From the NCBI RefSeq assembly GCF_002086485.1, contig NZ_MVHF01000015.1:62001-126000 (forward strand): DNA of 64,000 nucleotides, written 5' to 3'. The translations under genes and the position numbers were made by a program. This DNA is from Mycobacterium aquaticum. Its GTDB lineage: Bacteria > Actinomycetota > Actinomycetes > Mycobacteriales > Mycobacteriaceae. Shown piece after piece: positions 59,384-64,000 of this stretch (positions within the stretch are counted from its first letter, which is position 1; each line of letters starts with the position of its first letter). The notes below the pieces were generated by a model that saw only the letters and a list, made by a program, of their open reading frames with translations, made no database searches and had not been told where the DNA came from.

Positions 59384-60550
59384 TCAGAACCGCTCGTCGA
59401 TGAGGGCCAGCCGCTGCGCCGCCACCGCCAGGGCAGCTTCGCGCGGTGTCACACCGTTGGCCTCGGCGTAGTCGAACATGTTGTCGCTCAACGTCTTCAT
59501 GCGATCGGCTATCTTGGCGAACGACTGCTCGGGGGTGCCGTCGATGTCGCCGAAGAACACCCACCACCACCAGGCATTGGTCGCCGAATTGGCGACGAAG
59601 TCCGGCGACACCGTGACCCCGCGAGCCGCCAGAGTGGCCTCGGCGTCGGGCAGTACCGGCATGTTGGCCGCCTCGACGATGAGCTTCGCCTGCACCTGGG
59701 CCTGGTTGGAATCGTCGATGCAGTAGGACATCGCGGCGGGTACCAGCACGTCGGCCGACACACTGAGCCAGTGGTCGGCCGGTAGCTGGATGTCACCGTC
59801 GCGCAGCTGGCTGCGGTCCATGCCGCCGGTGGCGTCACGGGTGAGCAGCAGGCGCTCGACGTCCAGACCCGCCGGATTGGCCACCACGCCATGTACGTCG
59901 ACGATGCCGACGATCCGCACGCCCGCCTGCGCCAGGTAGCGGGCCGTCGCCCCGCCCATCGACCCGAAACCCTGTACGACAGCCCGGGTTTCGGCAGGCT
60001 GCAGGCCCAGGCGAGCCATCGCGGCCAACCCGGCCTGCGCGACGCCGTAGCCGCCAACCAGCTCGTCGAGCTTGACCCCGTCGACCACACTGCTGAACGC
60101 CGTCTTCATCCTGGCGTCGGCACCCGCCTTGTCGTCGATCACCTGGTACGCGGCCTCGATCGAGCTGGTCAGTCCGATCGCCGCGATACCGCGGTCCACC
60201 GCGTCCTGGCGGACCCCGAAATCCTCACCCATGGTCCAGCGCTGCGCGATCAGCGGTTTCATCGCGGCCAGATACCGGAACAGCACCTGCTCGGCGTCCG
60301 GACTGTACGGGTCGAAATCGATGCCGCCCTTGGCCCCGCCCAGCGGAACGTAGCGGGCGCCGTCCTCGTAGTGCATGGCCTCTTTGAGCGTCATGCCCTG
60401 CGCCAAGCCACGGACCTCGGAGAGCGTGCAGCCTGCCCGCATCCGCAGCCCGCCGCTGCTGATGCCACGGACCAGCCGGTCGATCACCAGGTAGCCCTTG
60501 GCCTGCGTGACCGGATCGGTCCAGGTGACTTCGAAGAAGGAGTCAGCCAT
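59384..60550 (-). CDS. Glu/Leu/Phe/Val dehydrogenase family protein
   Basis: 388 residues. The Glu_dehyd N-terminal domain has the substrate Lys region PLGGAKGGIDFDPYSPD, and the NAD(P) domain has VQGFGSMGGATARYLAQAG (GxGxxG). The length and GGLRMRAGCTLSEVRGLA fit the amino-acid dehydrogenases that oxidatively deaminate an amino acid or aminate the keto acid. Its start is three bases after the stop of a flavin amine oxidase gene, so both are on one transcript. Exact amino-acid specificity cannot be told. Confidence 0.88.
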   Translation of the reverse strand: MADSFFEVTWTDPVTQAKGYLVIDRLVRGISSGGLRMRAGCTLSEVRGLAQGMTLKEAMHYEDGARYVPLGGAKGGIDFDPYSPDAEQVLFRYLAAMKPLIAQRWTMGEDFGVRQDAVDRGIAAIGLTSSIEAAYQVIDDKAGADARMKTAFSSVVDGVKLDELVGGYGVAQAGLAAMARLGLQPAETRAVVQGFGSMGGATARYLAQAGVRIVGIVDVHGVVANPAGLDVERLLLTRDATGGMDRSQLRDGDIQLPADHWLSVSADVLVPAAMSYCIDDSNQAQVQAKLIVEAANMPVLPDAEATLAARGVTVSPDFVANSATNAWWWWVFFGDIDGTPEQSFAKIADRMKTLSDNMFDYAEANGVTPREAALAVAAQRLALIDERF

Positions 60551-60553
60551 GGT

Positions 60554-61909
60554 TCACGCCTTCACGAGCCGCGCGAGCACCTCGTCGGCGGCCCGCCGAC
60601 CGGAGCGGATGGCGCCGTCCACATGCATCAGACCGATGCCTGCGATGTCCGAACTGGCGAAACTCAGCGGGCCGATCGACCGGCGCATGTCCGGCCCGAA
60701 CCGCACCAGCCCACCGGGGCCGAAGGTGGGCGAATAGGCGCCGCGGGTCCACGGGTCGGCGTGCCAGCTGCTTTCCGCGAAATCGATCGGGTCGAGAGCC
60801 TGCGGGCCGAAATAGGCCGCGAAGGACTCCAGGACGGCAGCCCGCCTGCCCTGGGCGTCGAGGCGGGCCACCCGGTCGGCGGCCGAGGCGACGATGAAGC
60901 CGATGAGCACGCCTTCGCGGCCGTCGGGCAGCGTGTTGTCGTACACCTCGTGCACGGTGAGCTCCGGGCCGAACCCGGTGCCGGACAAGCCCTCGTCGCG
61001 CCAGAAGGGCCGCGGGTAGAACGCCTGCACCTTGATCACCAGGCCCTGGGTGAAGTTCTCGTCCATGGTCATCCGCCAGGACGGCAACGCCGGGTCAAAC
61101 CGTATGCCCGACAACAAGTTCGGCGGCACAGCCAGGATCGCCGCGCGGGCCGCGACGGTGCCGTCGGCCGTTTCCACCGTCACCGAATCATCGGTCCAGT
61201 GCACGGCGCGCACCGCGCTGTCGAGCCGCACTCGGGGACCCAACCGTTCGGCGAGCCGCAGCGGAATCTGGCTGAGCCCGCCGACCAGCCGGCTGTTGAG
61301 CACTTCGTCGGCATCGGCGAGGTGGCCGACTCCGCCGCTGGTGGCCGCCAGCCACGCCGCCGCCAGCACCGAGAACTGCACGGTGTCCTTGGTCATGAAC
61401 GCGGCGACGATCTTGCCCACCGCGGCGACCGCCTCCGCGTGGCCGCTCTGCGCCCACAGCCACGCGTCGAACGTGGTGCCGTCCAGCTCAGTGGCCTGCG
61501 GGTGTTTCCACGGATCGTCCGGGTCCACCTCTTTGGTGATCCGGTCGAGGGCCTCGAAGATCCGGTCCACCGCGGCTACCCCTTCGGCGTCCAGCGGCAA
61601 CTGCTCATGGGCGTGCGTCTGACGTCGCCCATCGGTGCCGACATATACGTCGGCGCCGCCCCTGGGCCGAACGAACTCCTCGATGCCCAGCTCTCTGGCC
61701 ATCGCGAGCGCCGCATCCTGGTAGGGCGCCAGCCACTGCCCACCCATCTCGACGTATCGGCCGTCGCGCTGTTCGGTCAGCAGCCGGCCGCCGACCCGAT
61801 CACGCGCTTCCAGCACCACGACGTCGTGTCCGGCATCCACGAGGGTCTTGGCGGCGGTCAGTCCGGCGGCGCCGGCTCCGACGATGACGACATCAGTCTG
61901 TTCGGCCAT
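60554..61909 (-). CDS. flavin monoamine oxidase family protein (putrescine oxidase-like)
   Basis: 451 residues from the ATG at 61909; in-frame upstream codons up to 61960 exist but the Rossmann motif DVVIVGAGAAGLTAAKTLVD follows directly from this start. It shows LEARDRVGGRLLTEQRDG (GGR motif), QWLAPYQDAALAM and, at the C terminus, SSDIAGIGLMHVDGAIRSG for FAD binding. The MAO family in actinobacteria includes putrescine oxidases. With two basic amino-acid decarboxylases nearby, oxidation of putrescine, cadaverine or agmatine-like amines is a sensible inference. It is the first gene of the pair with the dehydrogenase. Confidence 0.86.
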   Translation of the reverse strand: MAEQTDVVIVGAGAAGLTAAKTLVDAGHDVVVLEARDRVGGRLLTEQRDGRYVEMGGQWLAPYQDAALAMARELGIEEFVRPRGGADVYVGTDGRRQTHAHEQLPLDAEGVAAVDRIFEALDRITKEVDPDDPWKHPQATELDGTTFDAWLWAQSGHAEAVAAVGKIVAAFMTKDTVQFSVLAAAWLAATSGGVGHLADADEVLNSRLVGGLSQIPLRLAERLGPRVRLDSAVRAVHWTDDSVTVETADGTVAARAAILAVPPNLLSGIRFDPALPSWRMTMDENFTQGLVIKVQAFYPRPFWRDEGLSGTGFGPELTVHEVYDNTLPDGREGVLIGFIVASAADRVARLDAQGRRAAVLESFAAYFGPQALDPIDFAESSWHADPWTRGAYSPTFGPGGLVRFGPDMRRSIGPLSFASSDIAGIGLMHVDGAIRSGRRAADEVLARLVKA

Positions 61910-61990
61910 GCCGCGCACCATATCCCCACGCGGGACCGCGTGAATGCCGTTGGAGCGCAATAGTATCGGCCTACTTGCCGGCTTCAGACA

Positions 61991-62024
61991 AAAACCCCGC
62001 CACCTGCATCGGCAGGCGCGGGGT
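61991..62024 (-). terminator. intrinsic terminator of tRNA-Ser(CGA)
   Basis: On the minus strand ACCCCGC-GCCTGC pairs with GCAGG-TGGCGGGGT around the loop CGAT, followed by TTTTTG. It begins three bases after the encoded CCA of the tRNA. Stem plus U-tract make it one of the few classical terminators in the window. Confidence 0.82.
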
Positions 62025-62027
62025 CTA

Positions 62028-62118
62028 TGGCGGTGGCGGAGGGATTTGAACCCTCGGACGGGGGTTACCCGTCACACGCTTTCGAGGCGTGCTCCTTAGG
62101 CCGCTCGGACACGCCACC
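62028..62118 (-). tRNA. tRNA-Ser (anticodon CGA)
   Basis: The minus strand begins GGTGGCGTGTCCGAGCGGCC and ends with the pairing stem, discriminator G and an encoded CCA (62030-62028). The anticodon arm CACGCCTCGAAAGCGTG gives anticodon CGA. A long variable arm (GACGGGTAACCCCCGTC) marks a class II serine tRNA, and the T arm is GAGGG-TTCAAAT-CCCTC. A TAAGCT at 62131-62126 could be its -10 element. Confidence 0.96.
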
Positions 62119-62170
62119 GTGTGGCAGCTTACCGAACGCCGGCCGTGGGCCCTAATCCGCTCGCGAGCGT

Positions 62171-62626
62171 CTACCGCTGCGCCGAGAAGAAGCCCTCCAG
62201 CAGCGCGGCGCATTCGTCGGCCAGCACCCCGCCGACCACCTCCGGGCGGTGGTTGAGCCGCCGGTCGCGCACCACGTCCCACAGCGAACCCACGGCCCCG
62301 GTCTTGGGTTCCCACGCCCCGAACACCACCCGTGCCACCCGGGCCAGCACCAACGCCCCGGCGCACATCGTGCAGGGCTCGACGGTCACGGCCAGCGTGG
62401 CACCTTCCAGTCGCCAGCCGTCACCGAGCACCTGCGCGGCCGCCCGCATCGCCACGATCTCGGCGTGGCCCGTCGGGTCGCCGGTGGCCTCGCGGACGTT
62501 GGCGGCGCGGGCCAGCTCGGTGCCGTCGGCCGCGACGACGACCGCGCCGATCGGCACGTCGCGGGGGCCTGCCATCCGGGCGGCGTCCAGCGCGGCGCGG
62601 ATCAGGCGTTCGTCAGACGAGGTCAC
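62171..62626 (-). CDS. tadA: tRNA(Arg) adenosine-34 deaminase
   Basis: 151 residues. The cytidine/deoxycytidylate deaminase zinc site is complete: HAEIVAMRAAAQ with the proton-shuttle Glu, and VEPCTMCAGALVLARV with the two Cys ligands. TadA converts A34 of tRNA-Arg(ACG) to inosine. It corresponds to Rv3752c. The start overlaps the stop of the upstream partner gene by four bases. The gene lies next to tRNA-Ser. Confidence 0.94.
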   Translation of the reverse strand: MTSSDERLIRAALDAARMAGPRDVPIGAVVVAADGTELARAANVREATGDPTGHAEIVAMRAAAQVLGDGWRLEGATLAVTVEPCTMCAGALVLARVARVVFGAWEPKTGAVGSLWDVVRDRRLNHRPEVVGGVLADECAALLEGFFSAQR

Positions 62627-63129
62627 CGATTGAGTCGGTCGAGCACCGCCGACAGCTCGTCGGCGAAGCCCATCTCCCTGGCGATGCGGCCGAGCTGCTC
62701 GTCGGCGTACAGATCGGTCTCGTCGAGGATGACCCCCAGCACCGCCTCGGGCAGCCCGACATCCGAGAGCAGCCCGAGGTCACCCTCCTCGAAGGGGTCG
62801 GCGTCGTCGAGATCGTCGGGGTCGATGTCGGCGTCGAGGGTCTCGAGCACCTCAGCGGCGATGTCGTAGTCCAGCGCCGCGGTGGCATCCGAGAGCAGCA
62901 GGCGGGTTCCCGCGGGCGCCGGACGCACGATGACGAAGAACTCGTCGTCGATGTCCAGCAGCCCGAACACACACCCCGAGCTGCGAAGTTCCCGCAACTC
63001 GGTCTCTGCGGCGGACAAGCTGTTCAGTGAGGCCGAACGCATCGGCGCACACCTCCATTTGCCCTCCTCGCGGACGACGGCCACGCCGAACCCGTCTGGC
63101 AGGTCGGCCGGCGCGCGCTGTGCTCCCAT
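62623..63129 (-). CDS. tRNA adenosine deaminase-associated protein
   Basis: 168 residues. It is an actinobacteria-specific, acidic protein always next to tadA (Rv3753c). The N-terminal domain includes GFGVAVVREEGKWRCAPM and SSGCVFGLLDIDDEFFVIV; the middle has a very acidic stretch (DADIDPDDLDDADPFEEGD) and the end is helical (LGRIAREMGFADELSAVLD). The biochemical role is not established; genetic linkage suggests it supports TadA. The coding regions overlap by four bases, so expression is coupled. Confidence 0.88.
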   Translation of the reverse strand: MGAQRAPADLPDGFGVAVVREEGKWRCAPMRSASLNSLSAAETELRELRSSGCVFGLLDIDDEFFVIVRPAPAGTRLLLSDATAALDYDIAAEVLETLDADIDPDDLDDADPFEEGDLGLLSDVGLPEAVLGVILDETDLYADEQLGRIAREMGFADELSAVLDRLNR

Positions 63130-63212
63130 GTGCGCCTACGGTAGTCGCCGACCAGGGATTTTGACCAGGCATCGCTGTCCACCTCTGCATGAGGGTGTGC
63201 CAATCTTGGTAG

Positions 63213-64000
63213 GTGACAAACACACCCGTATGCGTGGTGGGACTCGGACTGATCGGCGGCTCGCTGATGCGGGCGGCTGCGGCCGCGGGCCGCGAGGTGT
63301 TCGGCTACAACCGTTCGGTCGACGCGGTCCGGGAGGCCCGGTTCGACGGATTCGACGCCAGCGAGAACCTCGACGCGACGCTGCAGCGCGCCACCGAGAG
63401 CAACGCGCTGGTCGTGCTCGCGGTACCCATGCCTGCGCTGCCCATCATGTTGGCCCACGTCCGCGACAGCGCACCGAACTGCCCGCTGACCGATGTGATC
63501 AGCGTCAAAGGTGCTGTGCTGCAACAGGTTCAGAAGTTCGGGCTGCTGGACCGATTCGTCGGCGGGCACCCCATGGCCGGCACCGCACACTCAGGCTGGG
63601 CCGCCGGTAACCCTGCGCTGTTCGTCGGCGCGCCCTGGGTGGTCAGCGTCGACAGCCACGTCGACGCCGAGGTGTGGGCGCAGGTGACCAGGCTGGCGCT
63701 GGACTGCCGCGCCGTGGTGGTTCCGGCCTGCTCAGAGGAGCACGATGCGGCCGCCGCCGCCATCTCGCATCTGCCGCATCTGTTCGCCGAGGCACTGGCA
63801 CTCAACGCCGGCGAGGTGCCTCTGGCCTTCGCGCTGGCCGCCGGCTCGTTCCGGGACGGCACCCGGGTCGCGGCCACGGCCCCGGACCTGGTGCGGGCCA
63901 TGTGCGAGGCGAATGCCGGACAACTGCTGCCTGCCCTGGAGCACGGCATCAAGCTGCTCACGCAGGCCCGCGACAGCCTGGCCGCCACGGGCTCACTGGC
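63213..64000 (+). CDS. tyrA: prephenate dehydrogenase, 3' part beyond window
   Basis: About 262 residues are visible from a GTG at 63213 and the frame remains open at the right edge. The NAD-binding motif is VVGLGLIGGSLMRAAAAAG, and the catalytic region VGGHPMAGTAHSGWAAGN has the conserved His of the enzyme. Prephenate dehydrogenase makes 4-hydroxyphenylpyruvate for tyrosine. It corresponds to Rv3754 and is divergent from the tadA pair, as in M. tuberculosis. Confidence 0.93.
   Translation, partial: MTNTPVCVVGLGLIGGSLMRAAAAAGREVFGYNRSVDAVREARFDGFDASENLDATLQRATESNALVVLAVPMPALPIMLAHVRDSAPNCPLTDVISVKGAVLQQVQKFGLLDRFVGGHPMAGTAHSGWAAGNPALFVGAPWVVSVDSHVDAEVWAQVTRLALDCRAVVVPACSEEHDAAAAAISHLPHLFAEALALNAGEVPLAFALAAGSFRDGTRVAATAPDLVRAMCEANAGQLLPALEHGIKLLTQARDSLAATGSL

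Overview
The window is about 64 kb of high-GC actinobacterial chromosome from a fast-growing mycobacterium (Mycolicibacterium) close to, but probably not identical with, M. smegmatis. Three things support this. Genes recognisable as Rv3715c to Rv3723, Rv3730c/Rv3731, a possible Rv3734c and Rv3752c to Rv3754 of M. tuberculosis lie in the same relative order. A gene at 40297-40956 closely matches the M. smegmatis acyltransferase MsAcT as I remember it, with scattered substitutions. The tuberculostearic-acid gene pair, two LpqH-type lipoproteins, a WS/DGAT enzyme and LigC/PolD repair enzymes are all typical of the group. No prophage, insertion sequence or CRISPR array was seen. No stretch over 300 bp lacks a gene; the largest gaps (37206-37469 and 54974-55221) hold only inverted repeats.

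Layout. 1-4.9 kb: a tightly packed, apparently catabolic operon (two DUF1185 paralogues, alpha/beta hydrolase, aldehyde dehydrogenase, tautomerase, luciferase-like monooxygenase, small LLM-like protein), already under way at the left edge. 4.9-18.9 kb: conserved core with an unknown membrane protein, metallo-hydrolase, recR-ebfC, peptidoglycan amidase Ami1, SRPBCC protein, the two-gene 10-methyl fatty acid (tuberculostearic acid) module, an NCS1 permease/nitrilase pair, dnaX, aspartate aminotransferase, SRP RNA, tRNA-Ser(GGA) and a LucA-like membrane protein. 18.9-24 kb: secreted serine protease, PucR regulator with an FAD amine/amino-acid oxidoreductase, Gre-like factor and a TetR regulator. 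24-27.3 kb: DNA repair cluster polD1-ligC1 with divergent ligC2. 27.4-36.6 kb: a carboxylesterase remnant, GluQ-RS, a polar amino-acid ABC importer, aldehyde dehydrogenase, MFS transporter, cytochrome P450 and TGT. 36.7-43.1 kb: envelope and secreted proteins, including a repetitive probable beta-solenoid protein, two LpqH-like lipoproteins, haloalkane dehalogenase-like enzyme, MsAcT-type acyltransferase coupled to a penicillin-binding lipoprotein, and a small secreted peptide.

43.1-50.5 kb: a run of six minus-strand genes in tight succession (flavin/ferredoxin-type reductase, PNPOx-fold protein, WS/DGAT, fused large-medium B12 diol dehydratase, its small subunit, its reactivase). It sits divergently from a TetR gene, with two copies of a palindromic operator between them. 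51.1-61.9 kb: an amine/cationic amino-acid cluster with two paralogous PLP decarboxylases, a cationic amino-acid permease, a double Usp protein, a TetR regulator, amidohydrolase, Glu/Leu-type dehydrogenase and a flavin monoamine oxidase. 62-64 kb: tRNA-Ser(CGA), tadA with its partner gene, and the start of tyrA, which runs off the right edge.

The strongest candidates for something undescribed are the decarboxylase/permease/monoamine-oxidase cluster, the TetR-controlled diol-dehydratase/WS-DGAT operon, the secreted GN-rich repeat protein at 37470-38642 and the DUF1185 operon. All family and locus identifications come from reading the sequence and from memory; no database search was run.
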